Under the pieces are notes generated by a model. It saw only the letters and a program-made list of their open reading frames with translations, was not told the origin of the DNA and did no database searches. From contig JAQFVV010006221.1 of the NCBI GenBank assembly GCA_028023455.1, positions 8,105,011 to 8,169,010 of the forward strand: a stretch of 64,000 nt of DNA. The letters run 5' to 3'. Source of the stretch: Epiperipatus broadwayi (lineage: Eukaryota > Onychophora > Udeonychophora > Euonychophora > Peripatidae). Both the position numbers and the translations under genes were made by a program. Below, piece by piece: positions 10,901-23,887 of the stretch; positions within the stretch are counted from its first letter, which is position 1, and every line of letters starts with the position of its first letter.

Positions 10901-11694
10901 ATTGTTTACATAAAACATTATTTTTAAAAAAGTTTTTTTTTTTTAAGTATTATTTTTTTATAAATTAAAAAAAAAAAATCTCAGCTAGAGCAAATTTCAA
11001 AAATGTGGACATACAGACAGAAACATATACATACATTTCAAGAAAAAAAGCATATAATAAAGTTTAATTATATAGAGATTTGTTAATGCTTAGGGTACAA
11101 TTTTAAATATTGACATATTAGAATACATGGTAAGAGATACCAAAGTGATAAAGTAAGTTAACACTAATCAAATATTCCATTAGGTTACATTCCATGTTTA
11201 GTTTATTTACTATTTAATTTTGATATATTGGTAGATACCTGATCCTGCCTTCAGGAAAATAACATACATATTTATTTTTCATAATTATTAAATATTTAGA
11301 GAATGTTAGCTTCTTCAAGGAAGTAAGGTTCTTTTATATAACTTAAATCTTAACAGAGTGAATGATATTTTACAAAAATAGTTTGCTATGATATCTATTA
11401 CATATATATATATATATACTGTAATCCAATCATATTTATGCTCTTACTATCTGCAATTTTAGCAACTTGTGGCTTGGAAAAAATATGAAATAAAACATCA
11501 AAAAATTGGCAATTTACAAATTTCACATCTGCCCACTTGTATCACTATCATGATTTCATATTTTATTTATCTTGCACTCAATCACTCATATGATTGATGC
11601 CTTAGTTTTATCATTATACTGTTTTCTTCTCTATAATTACATTACTCTGGTTTGCCTGAAGATTTCTGGTGATGGCATTTTAATTGTACTTATA

Positions 11695-11940
11695 TGTTGG
11701 ACAATTTCTATTATCTAAAATTAAATCATGAATGTCTTTAGAAAAATTTTAAACTTTATTTAAATTTTCAATTAGATTCAGCTGTTAGTAGTAGCACACA
11801 GGTTAGTATTTACACAATCTTTTGAGTAGTATTCTTCCTCTCTATTCTTCAGGTGCTGCTGGCCTGACCAGTAGCAGTATTAGCATTGGAATCAAACCAG
11901 GATCTTTAGATTCTTGAATATTGAATTTTAAGGAAATACT
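11695..11940 (-). mobile_element. tRNA-derived SINE family F, minus copy
   Basis: Read on the minus strand it has the tRNA-like end (gaatcaaaccagg region), ccagcagcacctgaagaat and the tail with ctgttagtagt, aaattttaaactttatt and gaatgtctttag. It is a diverged relative of the copies at 18.5 and 19.0 kb and has lost much of the A-box side. Confidence 0.65.
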
Positions 11941-11999
11941 CTATGATGGAAATAGTTCAACATATAAGTCCAACTACATTGCTCCATTTATGTGATTAT

Positions 12000-12445
12000 T
12001 GCCTGTATTTCAGTTATTACATAGTAGAGATGTCTGCCCATCCCTTGTATATGTATTAAATGGATTATGTCCTGTATATGAGGGGTCAGATTGACCTTAG
12101 GTCAACATGGGTGTGACAAGAATCTCAGCCTCAGGGTGGCCTTTGAGCATTCCATTATCAGATTTTCAATTGGATGGACGGTTGAAGAGTTGGAGTGAGG
12201 AGTAGATTGAAGCCTGTCCATTAAAGTATGAAGATTGGCTATCTTAATATATATCTGAGCACTTATAGCATATATGTGTAGAGATGGTAATCTGGACCAA
12301 CTGATGATTTACTGGTTTAGCATGAAATACATATATTGGTGATTATTTATCTTTTTGACATATATGTGTTCAGGTGTATCAGTGTTATGAGATAGAGTAG
12401 AGAGTGGTGGGTGGTGTGAAAGTCTGTGCCCATATACCCTATATA
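12000..12445 (+). repeat. Foldback family B, half-element copy
   Basis: It runs from gtagagatgtctgcccatc to gaaagtctgtgcccata. It includes the blocks cattccattatcagatttt, gaagcctgtccattaaag and ctggaccaactgatgattt. The copy at 47,540-47,985 is very similar throughout. The right half matches one arm of the palindromes at 57.5 and 59.4 kb, so this looks like a single-arm derivative of the foldback family. Confidence 0.75.
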
Positions 12446-12449
12446 TTGT

Positions 12450-13875
12450 GTAATTATTATTTTTGTTGAAGTTTTAGTGAATATAATTTATAAATTGTAT
12501 TGTAAGTATGTGTATATATGTCAAATATATGTGTAACATAACATCCAGTGTTATCCACATTTTCAAGCATCAGTATAAAGACTTTAGAAACAAATACTAA
12601 AGATATGGAAGTATTACCATATATGCAAAAAAAATATTGATGAGAAAAAAGATTTATCAAATGGAAAAAAATTATTTAAATTGAATTTATTTCTAGAAGT
12701 GGCTATATCAAGAAAGAACATAATGGGGAAAATGGAAAAATGTTGATGAGATGCATTAAGCATGTGATTATTTATTATTAATATTTTATAAAATTTAAAA
12801 AATAGCTATTACTATATTACTGTTTTACAAATTGCTTTTTTTTTTTTTGTAAAGAGTTTAATATAATCAAAAAAAAAAAGGAAAGGAAATCTTGATCCTA
12901 AACTTTCTTTAAAACCAAATCTTTCAATTTCAACTTTGTGATAAAGTCTTTTTTTTTTTTAACTTTTGATTTTAAAATTCTCATGTTATAAAAGTTAAGA
13001 TGAACCAGCTGCTACTGCTTCATCTTACATTATCTAAAAATCTCGTAAGAAGTACATCTTAACCACTAGTGTTTTAATATAAGAAATAGAGTCTTCCATT
13101 TTAATTGGTCAAAGATGTATCAAATGTTATATATGTTCTCTCAATCAGTAGTTTTCAGTTATTAATCAGCAAATCTGTCTAATAGCTATTAATATCTTAT
13201 TAATTTGTAATATTTATCTTGCCAAATTCTAACCATCATCTACTTAATAATTTATCATTCCTTTTATGTATTTACATATATAAGTTTTTCATTATGTAGT
13301 CATGGATTCTTATACAATTTAATTGTTCATCCATCATTACCTCCATTTTGTAATTTCTGTGGAAGTGCACTAAAATTAATAACTAATATATACAATATTT
13401 TATTATGGCATAAAACATTTTACATTTCAGTATTTGTTTTGTGTGAGATTTGTATGATTAGCATAAATATAAATGATACATTTTAATTATTTGATATTTT
13501 CTTTACTAATTAAACTTTTTAGTTCTGAAACATGAATGATTCAGTTTTTTAAAAATGGAATTTTGTTTTTTATATATAATTTTAATGTATGTTTAGATGT
13601 AAATGTTTAGTATATTGAGTTATCCATTTATAATTACTTAATTAGAAAGCATTTTATCTAGAACAATAGCTAGTGAAAACCAATTGCCTGAAGGTAGTTA
13701 GAATAATACTAGAATAAATTATATAAAATATGAAAGAATATATATTTATTACTTATCATCTGGGTCCATTGGGCCTGATATAACCAGTTCACATAATTTA
13801 TATTATAATTTGTAATAGAATTTAAAAAATTATAACAATGAATTTATTTATCAAAAAATAAACCAAAATTAATAT
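12450..13875. other. AT-rich stretch, no gene seen
   Basis: Simple A/T tracts and chance frames only. A 67-codon minus-strand frame at 12,457-12,660 shows no domain. Poly-A and poly-T runs occur near 12,838-12,878 and 12,950. Confidence 0.5.
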
Positions 13876-13879
13876 ATTA

Positions 13880-15475
13880 TTAGCAAACGTGAAATATTTC
13901 GTTAACACAACTATATGTTTTGTGAACATTTTTGTAACATACACATTTTGTTTGAGTTTCTTTGCCTTTTTTTTGTGGAACAAATATTACAGTAGAGGTT
14001 TTTTGCAGAGATTCATTGTCTATTTCTTCCCTATTTTTTGTTGTTTCATCTTTTTTGCTTTTCTAGTATTCTGCTATTTTCCTAATACAATTATTAAGTT
14101 TCTCCTTTTTTCCCTTGTCATTTGACATTGCCATTTAGAGACATCTGTATAACATATACATAAATCACACTTAATCAGTCATATTATAAAAGACAATGAG
14201 TAGCCATTTCCTTGTTATTCTTTTAACATTGTAAGTTCTTGTCATCTTATGCATGATATTTAATCTGCCTTCTATTTTATTACAATCAAGTATAATTTCA
14301 GATTTTTTTTTTATCAGCATCTACTTTTCTGTCATGATGCACTGTGAATAATAATGTTAGTTTTTCCTATTTTAGGATGGTGTGAAATTATAGTTGTATT
14401 CTTTCAAAATGCAAATAATGTTGAAATGTCTATCTTTTGGATTGATTGAACAAGTTGATATGTCTGCATAATTTTTGTGTATAATTTTCTGAACCATTAA
14501 CTTTTTTGAAAGCAAAGATTTACTGAAAGAATGTGAAGTGAAAAAAAATTATCACAGATTATATTATGACCAGAGCTTTTTTCTTTTACTAATCTCTTGA
14601 TATTTTCACTTTGATGTCTTTCTCGTTGATCATTAATTTTTCCAGTGAGCATCCCAAATTCCTATGCACTTGGGGCACTGCTATCATGGATTGCCCAAAA
14701 TTTTATTCTATTTGACCCAAATTTTGGTGAAATATATTGTTTGAATCGACATTTTCTATGAAAGTCATTAACTATTTATCCATACTCATATTCCAGTTTG
14801 GGACTGATTCCTCAGCTCAAAACATACCTCATGGGCTGCAGTTTAACCATAGTCAATCTCCTGTGTCTTTCTGTTGCATTGTTAAATCTAAGTGTTTACA
14901 ATATATTTTGAAATCTGACTCAATTCCTTAGAGCATTGGATATTTTATATCCATCTCTTTTATTCCAAAGCTGTAAAATTTCTTTATTTTTTGATTCATA
15001 GAAAATAATCAAGACTAGAACTCCAATAATTGACTTCAGTAATATCTACTTTCTTCCATTAGTTGCTTAAATTCTTTGATCTTCATTTGTCCTATTTACA
15101 GTGATTTCAGTAAGCAGATTGTGGAAGAATATCAAAAATGAAGAAGTGAGTATAACAATTTCTTGATTTACAATATCTGTGAAAACTGATTTTTTCCAAA
15201 ATGTATTATGGATTATATCATTTGAAGTTGCACAATGGGGTGTTTAGTTTATGTTTCAATCTTATTCTTAGATATTAATATTTTTTGCTTGTGTTTTTTG
15301 ACTCATATCATTCAGATCTACTACTGTCAGTGTAACATCTGTTGTCATAGCTTTTGTATTGTTAGATTTCTTGTCTTCATAAGAAACAATGATTGTCATT
15401 ATATTAATTATTGGTTATTTTTTCCAAGGGAGCTGCAAGCTCTTCTGGTTTCAAAGGATATATAATTTTCCATTG
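13880..15475 (-). pseudogene. Decayed piggyBac-type transposase
   Basis: Minus-strand translation in shifting frames recovers the order expected of a piggyBac (DDE_Tnp_1_7) transposase. Near 14,680-14,750 there is a block reading FKQYISPKFGSNRIKFWAI. Near 14,535-14,575 lies the GHNIICDNFF motif with the conserved Asp-Asn-Phe-Phe. At about 14,174-14,306 lie KSEIILDCNK and VKRITRKWLLIVFYNM, matching the third catalytic region and downstream conserved block. The C-terminus (13,880-13,960) ends in a Cys/His cluster, CVCYKNVHKTYSC then HVC, like the terminal zinc-binding domain. Several stops and frameshifts break it. The N-terminal limit near 15,475 is uncertain and no TTAA-flanked ends were found. 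Known family members cut and paste at TTAA; this copy cannot encode an active enzyme. Confidence 0.8.
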
Positions 15476-15479
15476 TGAA

Positions 15480-18400
15480 AGAGATAACTAAAATTTTTGT
15501 ATATTATAGAGAACCTGTAATTGTCAAAATGTTGATACTTCATACATAAAATAGTCAAAAAATGTAAATAATAACTTTTTATGGATCTAGTAATTATTTG
15601 TATCCAGATTTTTCTGAATTGGGGCAAATTGTGAGTATTGACAACTATAGAACTATTATGAAAAATATCAAAATAAATGATCCATGCTTCAAACTAGATG
15701 TTTTCTTTGACAAACTTCTAACCCAAGCAATATCAACTTAAAATGATTCCAGTGGACTCAGATAATAGTTTACAGTTGTAAGTATGTGCAGATTTCACCA
15801 CATATTTCTAAATAAAATTAACTCAAAAATAATAAATTAAACTAATAGACCAACAGCTCTATGAATTTCTAACTATGTAACAGATTGGACCACTGCCATT
15901 GTTAACTATTCTATATACATATCTACTATTATTAAGCACTGAAACTCTGTAATTGTGCACAAGGAAATGATCAGAGATTAATTTCCTTCTGCACAATCAT
16001 ATATATATCTTAAGTGAAATGAGAAGGAAAACAAATGATGAGGTTCACTAAAAATGCTGAGGGTAAATATGTTATCTGTTAATAGGAGACTAAAAGTTCA
16101 CTTATCTAGCTATCAGTATAAAAAATAACAAGCTGGTGTTAAAAATCTCACATCTGTAGGATTCTGAAATAGTATTAATTATTTATTTAACGATATACTT
16201 TGACCAATTAAATATATGCTAAAGAAAAAAACAAGAAAAAAGAATGAAATTGCATTTTATGAAATGGTTAATGGGAACTTGGGTAATACAGGTAAAATAG
16301 AACATAATTTTGTAAATAATTTTTAATTTAACTTGTAGAAATTTTTTTTTTTTTAATATATAGAATAGATATGATTTCCGAATTTAATTGTGGGTAAAAT
16401 AAAACTTAATCTGGCACAAACACAGATTTATAGCAAAAAATTCGTGAAAATTATTTATTTAACAATGAATTTGTTTTGTCTCGATTAATAAAATAATAAA
16501 ATGTAATAGCAGTCAAGCGTTTGGTGGCCTAGTGATTAGCATAGCTGTTTTCCAAGCAGCCGGTTAACGCGTTTGACACACACACACATATATATAAAGT
16601 AGTATTTGTGTATCAAATATATATTAAATTAAAAAAAAAAAATCATAATCAACTTTTATTTTTATTTTGTCTTGAGAAAAAAGAATAACGGAATTTAGTC
16701 AACTCCGAAGGCTTAGGGGGTAGATCCTCTTAGTAAATAATATAAAAACCCTTCATAGAGATTAAAGAATAAAATTAACTTAAATAAATTAAATATACAT
16801 TCAACTGCACTAATGTTATTTTCAAAAGAAAAATAACCAAAACTGAAAAGGAAAATAGATTATGAATTCAATGGTCTCATCTTGCAGTCAGAGAGTTAAA
16901 GGAGGCTTGATATAAGGGCATGAGTTTTAAATCCCTGAACAAAGAAAGCTAAAATAAGGATTTGGATGCTGTTTATGTGGAAATGAGAGAAAAAAAATAT
17001 TGAACACTTTCAGAATTCAGGATATTATAAGAGGATCAAAATAAATTATATGCTAAATGAGAGAAATTTAAAGGTGAAGAAATGAAAGAAGGAATGAAAG
17101 AAATAACAATTTTATAGTTGCTTTTGTTTAGGATTCTTGCAACAAAAGATATAAGAATAAGATAGTGGAATTAGGACAAAAAAAAAAAGATGAATCAGGG
17201 CTATAAAAATAATTGAGTAATAAAGAGTAAAAAAAAGAGATGTTTATTTTGATGTGTAAAGGCTTTGTAAGGAGGGAATATTTAATTTGGTTAGTGGGGT
17301 TTCTCAGAATATAATCTACTCATTATTTTGTTTTTCTTTTAAAGAGAGATTATTTTCATCCCATCACATTAATAATTCATTACAATATGCTTTCCCTGAT
17401 TTGTCACTGTTATATAATAGGTGCTTATTTGTATAGACGTATGCTTGTTTATCAGAACTTTTTAATTTAATGCTTACTTACATTCCCAAAAACTATTATA
17501 TTTTTCAGTTAACAGTTATTCTATTATTTTAAAGTAGTAATTGAAACTGGAAAAAATTGAACCCCCCCCCCCCCGAAAACATGATTTATAAAACATATAT
17601 GCCCGTGAAAAGCTTCATTTCAATATATATTTGTACATACATAATCAAAGAAAGACATATTTCTAATGCATTTATCAAAAGATCTAATTAAATATATATA
17701 TTTTTTATCTTATATGTATATATTGTTGTGTTTAAATTTTTATTTTTTTAATCTTATTTTTATGTATATATTGTGTGTTAGCAACCAAAGAATAATGCTT
17801 TTATTATTTTTTATTAATAGACATTTAAGATCCTCTTTTGCACATTAAATGGAGCCAAAGGGCAAATAATGTATATGAAAACACAGAAAATAAAGACTAG
17901 GTTGGCAATAAACTTGTTTAGTAGTGTGTATTTAGGTATATAGATTATCTTTCTTATAAAATCAATAATTATTAAAATTAACTACCCATGAAGTTGACTT
18001 TGTTCTTTACTTAAACATTCCAACTCTTATATGCATTTATGCATGTTTTACATGAATCAGTAGTTAAGTGATCATCCATTCTCTGATCATGCACTGCTGA
18101 GCTTTTTGTCCAAGATATGATATAGACACATAGAAGGCTAATATAGTTTGATCCTCTATTGAGTAAAACGATTTGAATTGTGATTATGGTGCCCCTATAT
18201 ATAAGTCAAAGCTGGTACTAGGGAAGAATAATTAAATGAAATATCCAGGTGGTTATTTTGTGGATTAAGGTCATTATCGATGGTGTTTGAGATTGAGTTG
18301 GAGGTTTAAGTGTAGTTATCTTTTACTAAGAAAATAACTGTTAGATAACTAATTTTAGGTTTCAAGGTGAGCCTGATTATTATTAACAAATGTAATGTAA

Positions 18401-18480
18401 TATTTTAATTAATTGTAATAATAATTTATTCTAATATGTAATGGGATTATTGAACATTTTTTAAGTAAAGCACTTTTGTG
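15480..18480. other. AT-rich stretch without recognisable genes
   Basis: Apart from the SINE remnant at 16,512-16,600 and a poly-C run at about 17,563-17,574 followed by gaaaac, I see only AT-rich sequence and short chance frames (for example 60 codons at 17,666-17,848). Confidence 0.5.
16512..16600 (+). mobile_element. Internally deleted tRNA-Gly-like SINE (family A)
   Basis: It keeps gtcaagcgtttggtggccta, the anticodon side (ttttccaagcag) and the distal gcgtttgacac. It lacks the T-arm segment between them. The tail has expanded to a CA/TA microsatellite. Confidence 0.7.
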
Positions 18481-18498
18481 GTGATGCATATGCCTTTG

Positions 18499-18775
18499 GG
18501 AGGATGGCTCAGTTGGTTAGAATGTTAGCTTAAAAATTCAATACTCAAGAATCTAAGGGTTCAGGTTTGAATCCCATGCTGGTACTGTCACTGTCCAGGC
18601 TAGCAACGCCTGATGAAGAAGGGAGAATAATATCTCTTGAAACATTGTGTATATACTAACCTGTTTGATGTGCTATTATTAACAGTTGAATGTATTTGAA
18701 ATATTTAAATAAACTTAAATTTTTCTAAAAGACATTCAATACTCATATTAGATGATGGAAATAGTCCAATATAAT
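18499..18775 (+). mobile_element. tRNA-derived SINE family F, plus copy 1
   Basis: It starts with an A-box-like aggatggctcagttggttag, then a B-box-like ggtttgaatccc. A body with gccagcaacgcctgatga type sequence follows (aacgcctgatgaagaag) and then a tail with aatatttaaataaac and gacattcaatac. The tRNA-like head plus unrelated body is the classical SINE layout. Confidence 0.8.
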
Positions 18776-18784
18776 ATATATATA

Positions 18785-19010
18785 TATATCTGTATTTTTA
18801 TATTGGACTATTTCCATCATCTAATATGTGCGTTGAATGTCTTTACAAAAGTTTAATTTTTATTTAAATATTCCAAATGCATTCAACTGTTAGTAATATC
18901 ACAGCAAACAGGTTAGTATATGCACCAACTGTTAGTAATATCACAGCAAACAACTGTCAGTAATATCACAGCAAACACGTTAATATATGCACTAACTGTT
19001 AGTAATATCA
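18785..19010 (-). repeat. Inverted SINE F tail with minisatellite
   Basis: It starts with the complement of the preceding SINE tail, so 18,720-18,850 is a palindrome around a TA run. It continues into repeated copies of ctgttagtaatatcacagc with aaacaggttagtatatgca. These are partial duplications of the internal block of the same SINE in reverse orientation. Confidence 0.75.
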
Positions 19011-19012
19011 AA

Positions 19013-19405
19013 GGCAGGATGGCTCAGTTGGTTAGAGCACTACCTTAAAATTCAATAATCAAAAATCTAAGGACCCAGGTTCAAATCCCATGCTAGTACT
19101 GTCACTGGTCAGGCCAGCAACACCTGAAGAAGAGGGGAGAAAAATACCTCTCAAAACATTGTGCATATGCTAACCTGTTTGCTGTGATATTACTGACAGT
19201 TGTTTGCTGTGATATTACTAACAGTAGGTGCATATACTAACCTGTTTGCTGTGATATTACTAACAGCTGGTGCATATAGTAATCTTTTTGCTGTGATATT
19301 ACTAACAGTTGAATGCATTTGGAATATTTAAATAAAAATTAAACTTTTCTAAAGACATTCAACACACATATTAGATGATGGATATAGTCCAATATAAAAA
19401 TACAG
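19013..19405 (+). mobile_element. tRNA-derived SINE family F, plus copy 2, expanded
   Basis: It has the head ggcaggatggctcagttgg and tagagcactacc, B-box-like ggttcaaatccc, then ggccagcaacacctgaaga. The block tttgctgtgatattactaac is repeated about four times at 19,180-19,310 before the normal tail (gaatgcatttggaatattta). The repeated block makes this copy longer than its sister at 18.5 kb. Confidence 0.8.
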
Positions 19406-20107
19406 CTAGAACACCATCATCACAAACCTTCAAAAAAACACAATATATATATATTATTAGCTTATAATCTCTCATTTATAAATTTTCTGATCCTTTTATC
19501 ACCCCACACATTAGTGTTTCAACATGGGACTATTTATTTGAACATATTTTTGATTATCTTTTATGATTCTTTCAATCTTCCCATTCCATGCTGATTACTC
19601 TATCCATTAGTTTATATGTACAAATAAGTACTTGGTTAGATAGACATATCACCATTACTATATTTGCCTCATACTGATATAAAATGTGAAAAAGAAATGT
19701 CAGTAATTTTTAAAAACATTTCAACCTAACCATGTGTATTTCGCATGCTTGAAGTATAGTGATGGTTATAATGGTTTTTAAAAGATATAAGATTGAGCAC
19801 ATGAATAGAAAGAGAGGTGAACAGATAAAAAGAAGTAACTTAAATGTAAAGTAAAAAAGAAATGTAATAATTTCTAACATAAATGATTTTATGATCATTT
19901 ATTAAGATAATTATTGTGAACAAGCCTAGTTAAAGGTAAAATATGTAGAAAATAAATATATTTACTTTAAAAAATAATCTATACTGAAATAGTAAAAATA
20001 CTGTTATATGATTCTGAAATCAGTATGCATATGGATAGTTTTCTAATTTGTGATAAGATGTCTTTTTGTCAAATCTAAAATATTCTACAAATATGAACTC
20101 TAAACAT

Positions 20108-20262
20108 CACATAATCACCTCACTGATGAAAACCCCAAGCTAAAAAGCAATCTGGGGATATTGGATGAGTAGGCACTAGATAGGGATTTTATGCACAAAC
20201 CTTGCATCCATTGATTACTATGGTTTGCACTGGGTGGCACTACTGTATGGAAAGTTTGCTAC
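20108..20262 (+). mobile_element. Repeat family E, plus copy
   Basis: It contains aatctggggatattggatga, gtaggcactagatagggat, ttatgcacaaacc and ctgggtggcactactgtat, ending in gaaagtttgc. It matches the copies at 37.0 and 54.8 kb and the complement of 10.1 kb. Confidence 0.75.
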
Positions 20263-21162
20263 TGTTTTAAATAAAAACTGTAATTTATAAAACTTTATGT
20301 AAACTGCAAATCAAATGTTAATTTTCCTAAATAATATAAGGATCTCATTTGTCTATGAATTTTATTAACTTAGATATTATACTTGCAGATTTCTTTTAGT
20401 AATTTATTTTGTTTATGCCAAATGTTGATATTATCCTATTTGTTTAAACAACTTGCTAGATAATTATTGAGAGTGTATTTCATAAAATAATGATCTGGTA
20501 TTTCCATTAAATATGTATTTATATTTGGCAATTACTTGGGCTGTTTTAAATATGTATTCTTTAAAGTTTAAAATGTCTGCCATAATTTGAGGTCTTCAAT
20601 TAATGAGAAAATCCACGTGACTGTTAATTCCTATGAAATTAAATTATTAAATTGTTTGGAGGATGTTTTTAATAATCCTAATTACCGAATTGGTAGTTTT
20701 TGATGGTCCTAATGAAGTCAGTCTCTGGTCAAAATATAGGAAATTGTTCTTTTATTTTTTTTACTTTTATCGCACATTTGTAGAAATGTTTATTCTTAAC
20801 ATTATCTATATAGTGGAAAAGAAATGACAGCGTATAAAATATATAACTGATATGTGACTGAGATACAGCAGATTTAAGTTTCATGAAAATCCTAGGATTT
20901 ATCAAGAATCATTTATCACCAGTCATTCATTCACTAAGTTATTCTGAAATCATTATTTGAACAAATGCACTGTGTAGTGTAGCATAATCGTAAAGGGATA
21001 GATAGATTCTATCAACTGAGTGAACTAAAAAAAAGTTCAGTTGATTGACTGGAACTTTCAAGTTCAAAACTGCCATTTGGGTGCCTAAAAATCACATAAT
21101 CTCTGAACTACAAAGCATGTATGGGCATGAATATGAAATAAATCACTCTCTAGAAATAATGT

Positions 21163-21350
21163 TTAAAATTAAAAAATCAGATATATTAATCTTTAACTGA
21201 GGTTTAAAGTTTATATCTGTGCTAGGGATAATCTCTAGTTTAGTAAATGATTAGTAATAATCCATTATTGTATTTATCTGAGGTGGATGGTGTCAAACTT
21301 ATGAGTGGAATGAGTTTGACAGTTATAAATAAAAATGTAACAATAAACTA
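21163..21350 (-). repeat. Dispersed repeat family D, copy 2
   Basis: It is nearly the exact complement of 406-592. The strong similarity over almost 190 bp implies a recent common origin. Confidence 0.7.
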
Positions 21351-21421
21351 TGTAGCTGTGATTGAAGAATAATATCCCAAGAGTTGATTTAGTGATAAAA
21401 TACATATACGATAAATGTGAG

Positions 21422-21527
21422 TTTTTTTCCCTCATGTGTCATAGCATCAGCTGGGAAGTGAACCTACTAACCTGGGACAACTGCTTGTAAAGCAGCTGTC
21501 GCTGATCTCTCGACCACCAATGTTTGA
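21422..21527 (-). mobile_element. tRNA-Gly-like SINE (family A)
   Basis: Minus-strand copy with the tail as a T-run at 21,422-21,428 and tcatgtgtcatagcatcag. The body carries the duplicated-T-arm form seen at 8.8 and 41.7 kb and the loop tttacaa, and ends at caccaatgtttgac. Confidence 0.8.
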
Positions 21528-21539
21528 CTTTCATTTAAA

Positions 21540-22945
21540 ATAATAATGATCTCATTAATCTATGTAAGTAGTAGTGATTTTATTATAAATACCGGCATTA
21601 TGAGAAATAAACTTTAAAATCTTGTCAAAGATAAAAGACTGGTTTTTTCCCCCCATGGCTAGTAAATTAACGTATTTCTTAGAAAAGTGTCCTATTCTCA
21701 GCAATTGTCATTGATTAAAAATCTGTAATTATTTTTTGTATTTTAAGGTTGTATTGTTTTTTATATTTTAAATGCCATTAGATATATTATAAATTTTATA
21801 ACTATCTTTATATGTCAAAATTTAATAAAATAAATAGGTTATTACTATTTTAGAAGTATGCCATGTTAAAGAATTCAATATTGCTAGCCTATATACACAT
21901 ATAAAATTATTTATTGGTCTTTAGTTTGGACTATGTATATATTTTTTATTCAGAAAAACAAACAAGCAAAACATATTGAAAGATCTGTCATTGAGATACT
22001 TATATATAATATTGAAATTCATTAGACTTTTCTGCATAGGAAAACATTAATATATAAAATATATATTGAAATATTGATTTTTTTTTTTTTTTAGAATGGA
22101 GAAAAAATAGAGATATCAAGTTTGAAAATGTTAATATTTAATTCGTGCTGTAGTTATGTAAAGTTATAAATAAAAATATAATTTTAGAAAATTAGTTTCC
22201 TAAATTATATATTATCATCATCATTAATCACACAAAGGTTAGATCACAAACATGAAACCAGATTATCTCCCCAAATCATTCTGCTTTCTGTTGTACTTCT
22301 CAAACATTCAGTTATTTTCTTTTTAAAATAATCAATGAACGTTTTTCTTTTTGTTATATATGAAACTTAATTTTTTTTTTCTAAAATTGTATTTTAAATT
22401 AGAAAATATATATATCTCAACAAACTATTATTTACATCTTGTCACCCAGATAGAATATGTAATGAAGATTGCCATCCTAATGGTGGGGAAGTCTCTTTCC
22501 TTAATACACCCTTTGATTGATAGAATTTTATAGTAATCAATAATAGAATTTTATAGTAATCAATAATACTATTTTGTGATATTATAAGTTTAATCCTTCC
22601 CAATCTCATGCAAGAAAGCATAATGTGTTCAAATGTTTCTTCATGTGTTAAACACATTCGGTTAAACTGAGATTTTTAATTTTTTTTTTACTTATTTGGA
22701 AATTGACCAGAAACATTTAACTGTTGACTCTGCAATATCTTATAGTCACTAATAATTCATTTTCATTATGTAGTGTTTTGTAAAAATGGCAGACAAGTTT
22801 GTGTACTCCAGAAAAACTAGATTTTATTCGAGTTCTTGTTTTTAGATCATGCACTGATAACTATAGGAATTTAATTAAGGCATTAACATAATGGTGAACA
22901 TTAATTACAAGAAATATTTGCTGATTGCAAATATTTCTAGATAAA
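21540..22945. other. AT-rich stretch, no gene seen
   Basis: A 22-bp tandem duplication (atagaattttatagtaatca) lies at about 22,520-22,564. Overlapping open frames on both strands there are chance frames. Confidence 0.5.
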
Positions 22946-22949
22946 AGAT

Positions 22950-23590
22950 GTTACCTTATTGGACAATGTAATTAATTGCTGCAGTTATCAGAAAGCTATA
23001 AAAAGACTGTATAACAACTACGCAGGGTAGTATAAAGAGTATTAGAGGCAGTATTTGAGTGTAGACATTCCTGTTCAATTCCAGTAGGAGACATCTCGTG
23101 TCAGTGCTTTCGGTTAAAGACCAGCGCCCAGTGGAAATGTAGTCCTTGGGTATAGCTGAAGGAGACTGCAGCCTGAGGAAACCATCTGGATAGCAGCTGA
23201 ATAAAGAATTGAGTTTCCAGTGGATTTCAAGTGAAGTTACTGGTAGACTGTTGCAGAGACGGAAGCTGTAAGGAGCTTAAGGTCAGTTGCAGTGCTTACT
23301 ATGAAGAGTTCCTGGGCAGCTAAACTGGACTGGGGCCAAGGTGTGTGTAAACCTTGCCCATTGTGAACCATTTTTGTAAGAGCCAGCCTGAATGAACATC
23401 GAGGGAATTGAACATTGGCGAACTGTAGAAACAGAGTGAGTACAGAGCGGAATTCAGTGAATTTGAGCAGAGCATCCGTTGCGAGAGAACAGCATGGGAA
23501 TTGCAAATTAAACTAACGAGTTCGCAAATTAACTTTTGTGTGCAGTAATTGAAGATTCAATACCCTGCAATCTACGGGGCAGATACATTA
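22950..23590 (+). promoter_or_regulatory. GC-richer TATA-bearing island (solo LTR or promoter/5' exon?)
   Basis: A TATA box, ctataaaaag, lies at 22,996-23,005, followed by about 550 bp that is noticeably richer in G and C than its surroundings. It has no long frame on the plus strand, and an 89-codon frame on the minus strand with no domain. The start near tgttacc and the end near gatacattaca hint at LTR-like TG...CA limits, but I found no flanking duplication, primer site or polypurine tract. The phrase tataaaaagactg-ta also occurs on the minus strand at about 36,395. Confidence 0.35.
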
Positions 23591-23873
23591 CACATTACTT
23601 GTATTTTTTTATATAAACAATTATAACTAATCATATCCTCACATTGATCTTTATTTTATATATTTCTCTTTTTTTCATTTCAAGGGTTCTACGAATAAAT
23701 CTATGCCAAATATATCATTTTTCTCCTTCTTTCTCTTTTTTATTTAATTACTCTTGAAATGATTTTTATTTCTTTATTTGTTTAATAATTTAGCTACTTT
23801 TTCTAACCAGTGTATTTTTTTTTCTTCTTTATATGTTTAAAAATGTAAATGCTTTTGGCTCTTTCTTCTTTTA

Positions 23874-23887
23874 TTATTATTTGTGTT
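23874..23887. repeat. Target-site duplication of the LINE, left copy
   Basis: The 14 bp ttattatttgtgtt occurs here and again at 30,152-30,165, exactly bracketing the LINE. This gives the element limits. Confidence 0.8.

Noticed and set aside
13889-14125. 78-codon plus-strand hydrophobic frame
   Set aside because: It is the antisense of the piggyBac C-terminal region.
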